A DNA stretch of 64,000 nucleotides from Brumimicrobium oceani (GTDB lineage: Bacteria > Bacteroidota > Bacteroidia > Flavobacteriales_D > Crocinitomicaceae). Positions 36,560-44,960 of the stretch are shown piece after piece. Position 1 is the first letter of the stretch. The number at the start of each line of letters is the position of its first letter. Under the pieces are notes generated by a model. The model was given only the letters and a program-made list of their open reading frames with translations. It was not told the DNA's origin and did not search any database. The position numbers and the translations under genes were made by a program. The stretch spans positions 1-64,000 of the forward strand of contig NZ_QFRJ01000012.1 in the NCBI RefSeq assembly GCF_003143775.1, given 5' to 3'.

Positions 36560-37292
36560 ACATATTCTTCAGAAATTTATTGCTAAAACTGGTCAAATTG
36601 CAGTGTTGATTGACCCAGAAGTAACAAATTCCAAATTGAAGCTTCAGCCCATTGTTGAAAAAGCGGAGTTTGCCCAAGTTGATTATTTTTTTATTGGAGG
36701 AAGTACGGTAACTAGAGCAGATTTTGAAAAAACAACTGCTATTTTAAAGTCGTTAACTAAAATTCCATTGGTTATTTTTCCAGGAGATCATCAACAATTA
36801 TCAAATGATGCAGAGGCCTTACTTTATCTAAGTTTAATCTCAGGAAGAAATCCGGAGTATTTAATTGGTCAGCATGTAAAAAGTGCTCAAGAAGTGCTGA
36901 AGCTGGATTTGGAAATTCTTCCTACAGCTTATGTTTTGATTAGTGGCGGAACACAGTCTACCGTGGCTTATGTGAGTCAAACTACACCAATTCCACGCGA
37001 TAATTTTTCAATTGCGTTAAACACAGCTGTTGCTGGAGTATTACAAGGCAATGAAATAGTTTATTTCGATGCGGGAAGCGGCGCGCGACAGCCTGTTGAT
37101 GCTGAGCTAATTAAAAAAGTAAATCAGCAATTGAAAACAGTTGTCATTGTAGGTGGAGGTGTACGTTCCATTGAGGAAATCGAAGTTTTAAAAACTGCTG
37201 GAACAAATGTTATTGTAATCGGAAATAAAATTGAAGAGGATATTGACTTTCTATTAGATATTCAAAATTATAAATCTAAAGTTACTTCATGA
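36546..37292 (+). CDS. Geranylgeranylglyceryl/heptaprenylglyceryl phosphate synthase (PcrB family)
   Basis: This TIM-barrel prenyltransferase of about 248 residues joins a polyprenyl diphosphate to glycerol-1-phosphate. Family motifs are AVLIDPEVT, DYFFIGGSTVTRADFE, LVIFPGDHQQLS, LLYLSLISGRNPEYLIGQHV, YFDAGSGARQPV and VVIVGGGVRS. The ATG at 36546 is preferred; a more distal in-frame ATG at 36531 adds five residues. Bacteroidota homologues are known to make archaeal-type ether lipid precursors, though their role in the cell is unclear. The next gene overlaps it by 4 bp. Confidence 0.92.
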   Translation: MKSTKHILQKFIAKTGQIAVLIDPEVTNSKLKLQPIVEKAEFAQVDYFFIGGSTVTRADFEKTTAILKSLTKIPLVIFPGDHQQLSNDAEALLYLSLISGRNPEYLIGQHVKSAQEVLKLDLEILPTAYVLISGGTQSTVAYVSQTTPIPRDNFSIALNTAVAGVLQGNEIVYFDAGSGARQPVDAELIKKVNQQLKTVVIVGGGVRSIEEIEVLKTAGTNVIVIGNKIEEDIDFLLDIQNYKSKVTS

Positions 37293-38167
37293 AGTTCATT
37301 AGTTTTAGAAGACTGGCAGCAATTTTTAAGCTTGAAATCTCAGAATTTAATGCTGATTTTATTCAAGCGCTATCAAAATCTATTGAACAATATTTTCAAT
37401 CTCATAAAGTTTTAAGGGCTTACGGTGAAGACTTTACTCAAAAGCAATTGACTTTTATTTTAGCGCAATTGCAAGAAAAAGAAGCACATATATTTCATGA
37501 ATGGATAGAGGATGACCATTTATTAGTGGAATATCTTTTTAGCAAAGGAGAAATAATATTGCCCGATGAGGAGGTTATACTTCCAAAGGATTCTCCATTG
37601 TTTAAACAATATAAAAGTTTTCTGCGGCCATTTTTAGTTCCCATTTTATCTGATAAAATAGGGAGGTTTGTGAAAGAAGAAAATTTAATTGAGTTAAAGG
37701 ACCACATGAAATTTAGTCCGTTTTTGTCTCAAGAAAACAGGGTTAAAATTGAAAAGCCCATTGTATTGTTTTTGGACCAATCAATTAATCAATTGAAAGT
37801 GAGTTATGGTAGAGACTTTGAAATACAATTGACTATCGTTTATTCCTTAACTTTTATTGATGTTCTAAATGCTTTAGATAAAAGCTATTATTACAAGGCA
37901 TTGAACTATTTTGAAACCACAAAATTACTGGTTAAAAGAAATGATCTGAGTCCAATGCTCTTGGATAAAGTTGAAAAATCATTACGTAGTTTAGATGTAA
38001 AGGAAGAAGACCGCACATTGGTGGAGAGTTTTATCAGTTCAGCAGCATTTGCTTCACGACGCAAAGCGCCGAAACCTCGGCTCATTGAAATGGTGAAATC
38101 TCCCTTTTTTATTGTAGCCGTTATATTGGTGCTGCTCAATTTTGTGTTTGCTGATTGTGAAGGCTAG
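37289..38167 (+). CDS. Unknown protein with C-terminal membrane segment, ends at in-frame TAG
   Basis: This 292-residue protein overlaps the GGGP synthase gene by 4 bp (ATGA), so translation is coupled. It is rich in helices, has no recognised domain, and ends with a hydrophobic segment (FFIVAVILVLLNFVFADCEG) just before TAG at 38165-38167. The same frame stays open beyond the TAG for 102 codons to 38476. That suggests the full protein once had about 394 residues, with a domain beyond the membrane, and that the TAG is a nonsense mutation, an error or a readthrough stop. Confidence 0.7.
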   Translation: MKFISFRRLAAIFKLEISEFNADFIQALSKSIEQYFQSHKVLRAYGEDFTQKQLTFILAQLQEKEAHIFHEWIEDDHLLVEYLFSKGEIILPDEEVILPKDSPLFKQYKSFLRPFLVPILSDKIGRFVKEENLIELKDHMKFSPFLSQENRVKIEKPIVLFLDQSINQLKVSYGRDFEIQLTIVYSLTFIDVLNALDKSYYYKALNYFETTKLLVKRNDLSPMLLDKVEKSLRSLDVKEEDRTLVESFISSAAFASRRKAPKPRLIEMVKSPFFIVAVILVLLNFVFADCEG

Positions 38168-38476
38168 ACAACAGAAGAAGTAGGAAATGAAGAATTTGTT
38201 TACGACAGCAATTCTTTGACTCTAAATAACATGACTGATGGTGAAACTTTAAGAGGTTATGGCGATCAAATCTCATTAATTTCAGAAGGTAAAGAAGCAA
38301 AAGGAGCATGGAACGCGGTTGAATTTCAAGACAGATATTCTTGTGGAAATGAGCACTCATCCATAACACTTCCTAAAAATGAAATTGTTTTGACTTCAGT
38401 GGCAGTAGTCGATTTTAAAAGTAAGTTAGAATTTGGGTGGAGGATAGGGAGGGATTATTCTGAGGTGTTTAGGTGA
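38168..38476 (+). pseudogene. In-frame continuation of the unknown gene beyond the amber stop
   Basis: Directly after TAG the frame reads TTEEVGNEEFVYDSNSLTLN and continues for 102 codons to TGA at 38474-38476. It contains balanced, protein-like sequence (NAVEFQDRYSCGNEHSSITLP, VVDFKSKLEFGWRIGRDYSEVF). A TTG at 38216 could serve as a separate start but nothing supports it. It reads as the extracytoplasmic tail of the upstream protein. Confidence 0.6.
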
Positions 38477-38567
38477 GATTGTTACTAATCTGTACCCATT
38501 GTTACACTGTTTTCATTTGCTTATTCTCAACTTTACATTATATTAGAATCAAATAAAATTTAGAATT

Positions 38568-38957
38568 ATGAATTACTATTTTAATAAATCCATTAAAGGG
38601 TCATTTGACGAGGTGATAGGAAGGGTGACAGAAGGTTTAAAAACGGAAGGTTTTGGTGTGCTCACAGAAATTGACATGAAAAAGACCTTTAAGAACAAGC
38701 TAGATGTTGAAATGAGAAATTACAAAATTCTAGGAGCTTGTAATCCCACTTTTGCGCACAAAGCTTTACAGGCCGAAGATAAAATTGGAACTATGTTGCC
38801 ATGCAATGTGATTGTGCAGGAGCTTGAAGATGGAGTCATTGAAGTAGCGGCAGTAAATCCTATGTTGTCCATGCAATCAGTAGAAAATGATCAATTAAAA
38901 GATGTGGCAACAGAAGTGACTTCGATGTTGGAAAATGTGATTAAAAACTTAGGATAA
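38568..38957 (+). CDS. DUF302 domain-containing protein
   Basis: This 129-residue soluble protein matches the DUF302 fold throughout: FDEVIGRVTEGLKTEGFGVLTEIDMKKTFKNKL, YKILGACNPTFAHKALQAEDKIGTMLPCNVIVQEL and EVAAVNPMLSMQSVEND. The conserved N-P and LPCNV segments are present. The biochemical role is not established. It is a single gene with normal composition. Confidence 0.92.
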   Translation: MNYYFNKSIKGSFDEVIGRVTEGLKTEGFGVLTEIDMKKTFKNKLDVEMRNYKILGACNPTFAHKALQAEDKIGTMLPCNVIVQELEDGVIEVAAVNPMLSMQSVENDQLKDVATEVTSMLENVIKNLG

Positions 38958-39169
38958 GCTTGAAAGCTGGTGACATAAATTCATACGGAAATAAAGTAAA
39001 CATCACATTAGGTGTTCGTTTAAAGCAATTAGATTAAGATTCGTAAACACCCTGTTTTTAATATTTTAACTTTTTTGTAAAGTATAGAATCGATTCCTTA
39101 TCGAATATTACTTACTTTTAGGAGTGTTAGTCAATTTTTGAATAACGCTCTTAACTAAAACAAAACAAT

Positions 39170-39508
39170 ATGAAAAAAACAGCAATTACTATTTTCGCCG
39201 CGTTTTCACTTTTATTAGTGCCCAATGCATTAAACGCCCAAGACAACAATACCGATACAGATAAACCATTAACTGAAAGATTGATGGACAAAGTGGTGAA
39301 ACAAAAAACGGAACGTTCTGCGGAACTAGAATCAAGGCTAGTTGAAATTTATGAAATGGATAAATCAGATATGAGTTTTGGCGAAAAAAGAGCATTGAGA
39401 AAAGAAGTGAGAGAAATAGAAAAGACCACTACGAATGGTGGTGGAGGAATTTATATCTCTGTTGGAGGTTTGGTTCTTATTCTAATCTTGCTAATCATTT
39501 TGTTGTAA
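39170..39508 (+). CDS. Small secreted/membrane protein of unknown function
   Basis: This 112-residue protein has an N-terminal signal peptide (about residues 1-23, ending LNA), a charged helical middle (MDKVVKQKTERSAELESRLVEIYEMD, FGEKRALRKEVREIEKTT), a Gly-rich turn and a C-terminal hydrophobic segment (about residues 95-112). The layout suggests a periplasmic helix anchored by its C-terminus. No family is recognised. Confidence 0.68.
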   Translation: MKKTAITIFAAFSLLLVPNALNAQDNNTDTDKPLTERLMDKVVKQKTERSAELESRLVEIYEMDKSDMSFGEKRALRKEVREIEKTTTNGGGGIYISVGGLVLILILLIILL

Positions 39509-39611
39509 TCTGAACAAAAAGGAGTTCTCAATGCAGCTCCTTTACTTTAGAATTAATAAAAATATTACAGTAAGTCATGAATTCAGTTTTATGGCTTATT
39601 TTTTTGACTAA

Positions 39612-40211
39612 ATGTTAGTGCTAAACAATACTGCTATGCAATTGGAATATATCCTTTTTGGTCTGCTTATAATTGTTTTTATCTATTTTGGAATAGGTCC
39701 CGGAAGTCGGTTGCTCAAGAAAAAATCACACCATTACATTGTACCACCCTCGCCTGAAAACGATCCCGATTGGTATCCCGTTGAACATTCAGATTACAGA
39801 AATTTTATTTTTATCAAACCAAGTGAAAATCACGTTGATTCACAGCATATTGAAAATATAAATGCCCAGTTGATTGGTATAGAGAATATTCAGGTAGAGG
39901 AGAAGGGAGATTGGTTTAGAATTGAAGCCTTACATTCAAATTTTGGTATTTTTCATTCTGCCATAATAACCTACAATGACATCAATGGAGGCCATGTATA
40001 TGGTTATTGTAAACATAAAGACACGGCAAGAAAAGATTATATTTTTAAACAGTCTGACTCAATTGACTATCTGTTGGGTGTGTTTAGGTCAAATAAAAAC
40101 TTTGCAATTTATGTCGACTCAATGCACAAAAACAAGAAAGGAAATATTTCAATTTCTTCTGTGAAAGAGCTCGACTTTATGGAAGAATTGAAAAAACTTC
40201 CAATGCTCTAG
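39612..40211 (+). CDS. Membrane-anchored protein of unknown function
   Basis: This protein of up to 199 residues has one membrane segment (about residues 10-28) and a soluble C-terminal domain (NDPDWYPVEHSDYRNFIFIKPSE, GDWFRIEALHSNFGIFHSAIITYNDINGGHVYGYCKHKDTARKDYIF). The next ATG at 39636 (MQLEYILFG) is an equally good start. No known domain was recognised. Confidence 0.65.
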   Translation: MLVLNNTAMQLEYILFGLLIIVFIYFGIGPGSRLLKKKSHHYIVPPSPENDPDWYPVEHSDYRNFIFIKPSENHVDSQHIENINAQLIGIENIQVEEKGDWFRIEALHSNFGIFHSAIITYNDINGGHVYGYCKHKDTARKDYIFKQSDSIDYLLGVFRSNKNFAIYVDSMHKNKKGNISISSVKELDFMEELKKLPML

Positions 40212-40317
40212 TAGGAGTCTTTTTTTTGTTAAGGTGGCACAAAACGAACCGAAATGGCTGAAAGAAAATAAACCGTTTATCCACAGATTTCTGTATTTTA
40301 CAGTCAAAACTACATTT

Positions 40318-40964
40318 ATGGAACAAGCGATACAAATTTTATCATCATTCATGCTGCATTCGGGGGAATAGCTTTTGTGTCTGGCTTTATTTCGATGTTC
40401 GCGAAAAAGGGTCGTTTTTTACATAGGAAATCAGGTTTGGTATTCTTTTATGCTATGGTCATTTCTGCATTAAGTGCCTTGTTAATTGCTATTCTGCCCA
40501 ATCACGAAAGCCCTTTTCTTTTCGCTGTGGGTGTTTTTAGTCTATATTTTGTGGTCGTGGGTAAGCGCGCGTTGAAATTTAAGTTTAAAAACCCCAACCT
40601 ATTATTCGATAAATCTATCGCATTGATCATGATCATCACTAGTGTTTTAATGATTATTCTTCCAGTGTTTTTGTATCAAAAAGTAAATATAGTTCTTTCG
40701 GTATTTGGAATAGTTGGAGTTTTTTCAGCCATTAAAAACTTAAGGGCCTATAAAAACCCTGAAAGATTGAGAAAGGGGTGGCTTAAAATGCATTTGGGAA
40801 ATATTATGGGAGCTTATATTTCTGCTGCGACAGCTTTTGTAGTAGTTAATCAGTTTTTTCCTAGTTTCTATGGTTGGTTTATCCCAGGAATAATTGGTGG
40901 GTTCTTCATTGCTTATTGGACGAAAAGGGTAGAATCTCAAAAACTGAAGGACTCTTTTGAATAA
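40318..40964 (+). pseudogene. DUF2306-like membrane protein with a probable frameshift near its start
   Basis: The open frame from GTG 40377 gives 195 residues with about six membrane segments and the pattern SGFISMFAKKGRFLHRKSGLVFFYAM, similar to DUF2306-type predicted membrane proteins. The same frame stays open upstream, encoding NFIIIHAAFGGIAF, but has no ATG before the stop at 40269. An ATG at 40318 in another frame encodes MEQAIQI. Adding one T to the T4 run at 40337-40340 joins the two into one sensible N-terminus. A one-base deletion or a sequence error is therefore likely; otherwise translation starts at GTG 40377. Confidence 0.65.
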
Positions 40965-41022
40965 GGTAAAGACCTCAAAAAAAGTCTTTACAATTTAATT
41001 CAAATGAACTTGATTAACAGGC

Positions 41023-41520
41023 TTAAAAGTTAATGGCTTCATGGAAAATCGGAACAGTGTTTCCAGTACCAATTTTAAATATTTTGATTGCTTTCACTTT
41101 GTTGTTTTCATTAAAGCGAACCGAGAATTGGTTTTTTCTTACATCATCATTTTTAAGCTCAGTATTTCCGCCTCGGTCATATTCTTCTATGATTTGTAAA
41201 TATGGTTTCTTTATCACTAATTCTTCTATAATTTCATCTTTATCATCTAGTAAATGAACAACGAGTTTACCCAGCTCTCTGGGCGGATAAATAATTACGC
41301 TTTCCTTTAGCTTGCCCGGAATGGATTGAACTTTCTTGTAAGATATTTCGTATTTATTGTTCTTACTTTTTATAACGTCAAAATCAACGATTACAATGTG
41401 TGAGGAGAACTCTTCGGGTGTTTCAACTTTTTCTACTTCTGTTGTTGCGATAGGAGCTGTTGTTGCGCAACTCATTGCAATAAGAAGGGTTCCAATAAAT
41501 AATAAGACGCTTAATCGCAT
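41023..41520 (-). CDS. Lipoprotein of unknown function
   Basis: This protein of about 165 residues begins MRLSVLLFIGTLLIAMSC, a lipoprotein signal with Cys near residue 18. The ATG at 41520 is chosen because the longer frame (to 41604) would add residues ahead of the signal. The mature protein is a beta-rich domain (SSHIVIVDFDVIKSKNNKYEISYKKVQ, LVVHLLDDKDEIIEELVIKKP, VRFNENNKVKAIKIFKI). No family is recognised. It is probably periplasmic or on the outer membrane. Confidence 0.72.
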   Translation of the reverse strand: MRLSVLLFIGTLLIAMSCATTAPIATTEVEKVETPEEFSSHIVIVDFDVIKSKNNKYEISYKKVQSIPGKLKESVIIYPPRELGKLVVHLLDDKDEIIEELVIKKPYLQIIEEYDRGGNTELKNDDVRKNQFSVRFNENNKVKAIKIFKIGTGNTVPIFHEAINF

Positions 41521-41829
41521 AGAATAGTTTATTTTCATTAAAACTATACATAAACTAGGTTTTATCATAATTTGAGAGGCATAATTTATTTTAAAATTGT
41601 GCAATTAGCTTCGAACATATAGTGTCTCCGCCGCTCTGGAATTAAGAGTCTTGTAAATTTAAATTGTATACCAACACTACCTAAAACATGCAAGGGGCGA
41701 ATATTCAAAAAACATTTGTAATTTAACAGTTGAAATTGATTTTATGTTTCATCGGGGAAATGCAAGAGGACTAACTGCGGGATTTTTCTAATTCTGATTG
41801 TATTGCGTCGGTGCTAAAAAACAAGACGA

Positions 41830-42546
41830 ATGGAAGGAGATTCAGTGAATTTAGATAACTATTTAGAAAATCATTATATCCATCGGAGTAATTGGTTGCG
41901 CGCTGCTGTGTTGGGAGCCAACGATGGTATTTTATCAACTGCAAGTTTAGCAATTGGGGTAGCTGCAGCCAGTGATTCAAGAGATGCGCTTATATTGGCT
42001 ACTTTGGCGGGCTTAGTTGCAGGTGCATTATCTATGGCGGCCGGTGAGTATGTTTCCGTAAGCTCTCAAACTGATTTAGAGAAAGCAGATATTGAGAGAG
42101 AACGCATAGAGCTCAAAGAAATGCCAGAGCAAGAATTACAGTTTTTAGCTGATATTTACGAGGCCAGAGGACTCAATAAACAAACCGCCATGCTTGTTGC
42201 AAAAGAACTCACAGAAAAAGATGCTTTAAGGGCACACGTTCGAGATGAACTTGGAATTAATGAAGCCAACAAAGCTAAACCAATGCAAGCTGCTTTTGCT
42301 TCAGGTGCAGCCTTTACCATTGGTGGTTTATTGCCTTTTCTAGTAACCCTGTTTCTCCCTATGGTCTTTATGGAATATGCGTTATACGGATTCGCCATTC
42401 TATTTCTGATGATGTTGGGCGCCTTATCCGCTTACACAGGTGGCTCCAGTATCTGGAAAGCCGTTGTGAGAATAACTTTTTGGGGTACGGTTGCAATGGG
42501 TTTAACGGCTTTTGTGGGGTATTTGTTCAATGTGAATTTAGGATAA
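41830..42546 (+). CDS. VIT1/CCC1-family iron/manganese transporter
   Basis: This 238-residue protein has five membrane segments and the family landmarks NWLRAAVLGANDGILSTASLAIGVAAAS, AGLVAGALSMAAGEYVSVSSQTDLEKADIERE, and a long acidic cytoplasmic helix (QELQFLADIYEARGLNKQTAMLVAKELTEKDAL). Relatives export Fe2+ or Mn2+ from the cytosol. The Asp and the MAAGEY glutamate needed for transport are present. It is single; no metal-responsive operator was recognised upstream. Confidence 0.93.
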   Translation: MEGDSVNLDNYLENHYIHRSNWLRAAVLGANDGILSTASLAIGVAAASDSRDALILATLAGLVAGALSMAAGEYVSVSSQTDLEKADIERERIELKEMPEQELQFLADIYEARGLNKQTAMLVAKELTEKDALRAHVRDELGINEANKAKPMQAAFASGAAFTIGGLLPFLVTLFLPMVFMEYALYGFAILFLMMLGALSAYTGGSSIWKAVVRITFWGTVAMGLTAFVGYLFNVNLG

Positions 42547-42670
42547 TTTCTAACATTGGTCTGAGCTTCTTTAAGGACATCACCCACTAAAAACTGCATA
42601 CCGCTTCGTTTAAAGTACAGTTTGACCTTTCACTATATAAGCTGCTCGCTGGTTTAAGAGTTAATTTTGT

Positions 42671-43897
42671 TTATGGAAAATCAATTGCTTGTATTTTCAG
42701 AGATTGAGGAATAAGCAAGTCGGTAAAAAAGGTGACGCCCATTTCCTCAAAAGTTTCTTTTGACTGCTCTAGATAGTTGAAATCCCCACTACTTAGAAAT
42801 TTCGCATAATTATAAGTTACACTAAAATACTTCATTGATATAAAGTAAAAGATATTAGGATTTATCTTTTGAAGTTGCTTTTCAATTTTAAAGCTTGGGT
42901 TTACATGCTTTTTTGCAATCAACCAGAATAGGTGCATCTGACGATAGTAGCCTTTTCGTACAAATTCCATCTTTAAAGAAAACTCTTCGTAGGCCAGTTC
43001 AATAATTTCAATACATTTAGGGTAGGCCTCTAAGTATAACAAAGCTTCAGAAATGATGTATTCAGACGCAGGGAAATCTAAATATCCTTTGCCACTTTTT
43101 GGCAAATGGTCCCTTAATGCTAAGTATTCATCATAATATGAATAGGCCATTTCCTTTTTTCCATATTTCGTTTCATATAATATGTTGTATGCGTAATAAC
43201 GACCTATTAAAAAAGTGTGATCGCCCTTAGAAATACCTATTTTCCGAATTTCAGAAATATGAAAAACACAATCTTCCTCATTAAGTGTCCAGAAAGATTT
43301 TAAGAAAAGCATGGAGTGACAGAGTAGCTGAGCAGATCTTCGTTCCGATTGTTTTAAGTACTCCTCATAAAGCAAATAATAATAATTGCAAAGGTTATCG
43401 TAATCTGGAAAATGTTCAATGAAAAATTTTTGGGCATATTTATTCTTCGCCAAAAATGGAATAGCTCTTTTAAAAGCGCTTACATCTTCTCTAAATCGTA
43501 AGGCAATTTTTCGCGACATAGATTGTATTCCTCCATCATGAAATTCTATATTGTTGATTAAATCAAAATCATAAAAGGACAACAAAATGTCTAATTCTCT
43601 ATCAGAAATTGGTTGATGTTTATTTAATGACATTTCAAACTCATACCAATTATTAAATCCTACAAATTGACTAATTATATCCAAAGTTTGAACTGAGGGA
43701 TTAAAATTGTACTTGGTGAAGCCGTAAATACGTTTAAAGGTTATTCCGTTGATGTAACTCTCTGTTTCTTTGGATGTTACTTTGGCTAGTTTATCGCAAT
43801 CAACAGATCTTAGAAGTTTAAAATCAATCTTTTTCAGTACGCTTTCTTTAAGCTTTTCTAAGTTTTTTTTATTGATTTCTGTCGCCTTTCTTGCCAT
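42671..43897 (-). CDS. Putative regulatory protein with N-terminal DNA-binding-like domain and helical repeats
   Basis: This 408-residue protein begins with KKNLEKLKESVLKKIDFKLLRSVDCDKLAKVTSK...TFKRIYGF...PSVQTLDIISQFVGFNNWYEFE, a pattern I associate with multi-copy Bacteroidota proteins that start with a helix-turn-helix-like unit. The rest is helical and resembles TPR-type repeats (CNYYYLLYEEYLKQSERRSAQLLCHSMLF, FLIGRYYAYNILYETKYGKKEMAYSYYDEYLALRD). It probably senses or scaffolds; no function is assigned in this family to my knowledge. Confidence 0.7.
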   Translation of the reverse strand: MARKATEINKKNLEKLKESVLKKIDFKLLRSVDCDKLAKVTSKETESYINGITFKRIYGFTKYNFNPSVQTLDIISQFVGFNNWYEFEMSLNKHQPISDRELDILLSFYDFDLINNIEFHDGGIQSMSRKIALRFREDVSAFKRAIPFLAKNKYAQKFFIEHFPDYDNLCNYYYLLYEEYLKQSERRSAQLLCHSMLFLKSFWTLNEEDCVFHISEIRKIGISKGDHTFLIGRYYAYNILYETKYGKKEMAYSYYDEYLALRDHLPKSGKGYLDFPASEYIISEALLYLEAYPKCIEIIELAYEEFSLKMEFVRKGYYRQMHLFWLIAKKHVNPSFKIEKQLQKINPNIFYFISMKYFSVTYNYAKFLSSGDFNYLEQSKETFEEMGVTFFTDLLIPQSLKIQAIDFP

Positions 43898-44101
43898 ATC
43901 ATAAGTGTGTAGAGTATAAATATAAGATTACTGTACATTAATGTATGGTTTTTCACGAAATTGTTTTCGTTACTTTGAATTGTTGTTCAGATGTAAAGAA
44001 TTGTTTTGTCGGTCGAACATCAAATGTTTATTGGAAATTCAGCTTTTCTCATTTTCGTAATGAATTAGCTTAAAATATAACCAAGAAGCCACTAAAATCT
44101 T

Positions 44102-44131
44102 AAAATCCTCTAGTTTCAGCTGGGGGATTTT
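44102..44131. terminator. Hairpin between two minus-strand genes
   Basis: AAAATCCTC (44102-44110) pairs with GGGGATTTT (44123-44131), one mismatch, with a T run to the right and a shorter A run to the left. It lies just after the 112-residue gene on the minus strand and may end its transcript. Confidence 0.55.
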
Positions 44132-44137
44132 TTAGTT

Positions 44138-44476
44138 TTAAAACAGCAAATCTCCATATCCCCAAATCAAAGTTCCAACTAATCCTGTGATACCTGAAGC
44201 GAAAGACAAAAATTCATGTCTTTTATCTTTAATTTTTACGGTTTGTATTTTGGCCTTCAATCCAATTTTGGAACGAAATAAACTTTCTAACTCGGTCTTT
44301 TTTAAATTGGAAAGCAAGAACTGAACTACAACAGAAACAAAGCTTAAAACTGCTCCCGACCGTGCAAACCAATCTCCTTCTGAATCTAAAGACGCATAAT
44401 CAGAAAATAGACTAAAAACGATTCCAAAAACCAATAAAATAATGGGCTGACGATATTTTCTTTTTTCGATTATCAT
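44138..44476 (-). CDS. Small membrane protein of unknown function
   Basis: This 112-residue protein has three hydrophobic segments (about residues 12-29, 38-57 and 92-111) and a basic cytoplasmic loop (KKTELESLFRSKIGLKAKIQTVKIKDKRHE). No family is recognised. Start codon and composition are normal, and a hairpin lies just downstream. Confidence 0.65.
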   Translation of the reverse strand: MIIEKRKYRQPIILLVFGIVFSLFSDYASLDSEGDWFARSGAVLSFVSVVVQFLLSNLKKTELESLFRSKIGLKAKIQTVKIKDKRHEFLSFASGITGLVGTLIWGYGDLLF

Positions 44477-44652
44477 TTGGGTAAACTTTGTTTGAGCATA
44501 TCAAATATAAAATAAAGATTTATTTCATTTTTATGAAAATCAACAGAATTTAGAATTCCTTAATTAAACATAAAAGAATCATTTTTACATTGTTTCTGTT
44601 TTTTAGTCGCTTAATATATTCCTATATTGAGATTCAACAAAAATTAAAACAC

Positions 44653-44898
44653 ATGAAAACAAACGAAATTTTAAACATCGCAACCAGATTAACAGCAGGT
44701 GAAAAACCAAGTTCAACAACAGACGAAAATTTTGAAAAAGCCTTTAATCATCCGATGAAAGAAAGACTAATCGATACAGCCAAAAGATACATGAATGAAT
44801 CTGCAAAAACTCATGTAGAAGCCAGTGAAGCGCGCAACACAATGGATTCAATGGGGAGTCAATTACAAAGCGTTTGGAAAGAAATAAGTGCGAAATAA
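44653..44898 (+). CDS. Small helical protein of unknown function
   Basis: This protein of about 81 residues starts at MKTNEILNIATRLTAGEKPSS; the longer frame from 44590 adds a leader with no support. It is soluble and mostly helical (NFEKAFNHPMKERLIDTAKRYMNESAKTHVEASEARNTMDSMGSQLQSVWKEIS). It precedes the flavoprotein gene by about 60 bp on the same strand, so co-transcription is possible. The function is unknown. Confidence 0.65.
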   Translation: MKTNEILNIATRLTAGEKPSSTTDENFEKAFNHPMKERLIDTAKRYMNESAKTHVEASEARNTMDSMGSQLQSVWKEISAK

Positions 44899-44960
44899 TT
44901 GTTTGAATTTTCATCCTTTAACTATCGCAGATAGAATAATCTCTAATAATTTTAAACGGT

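Noticed and set aside
40272-40376. Non-ATG start of the DUF2306-like gene upstream of GTG 40377
   Set aside because: The open extension has no ATG or GTG; a one-base frameshift joining ATG 40318 explains it better.
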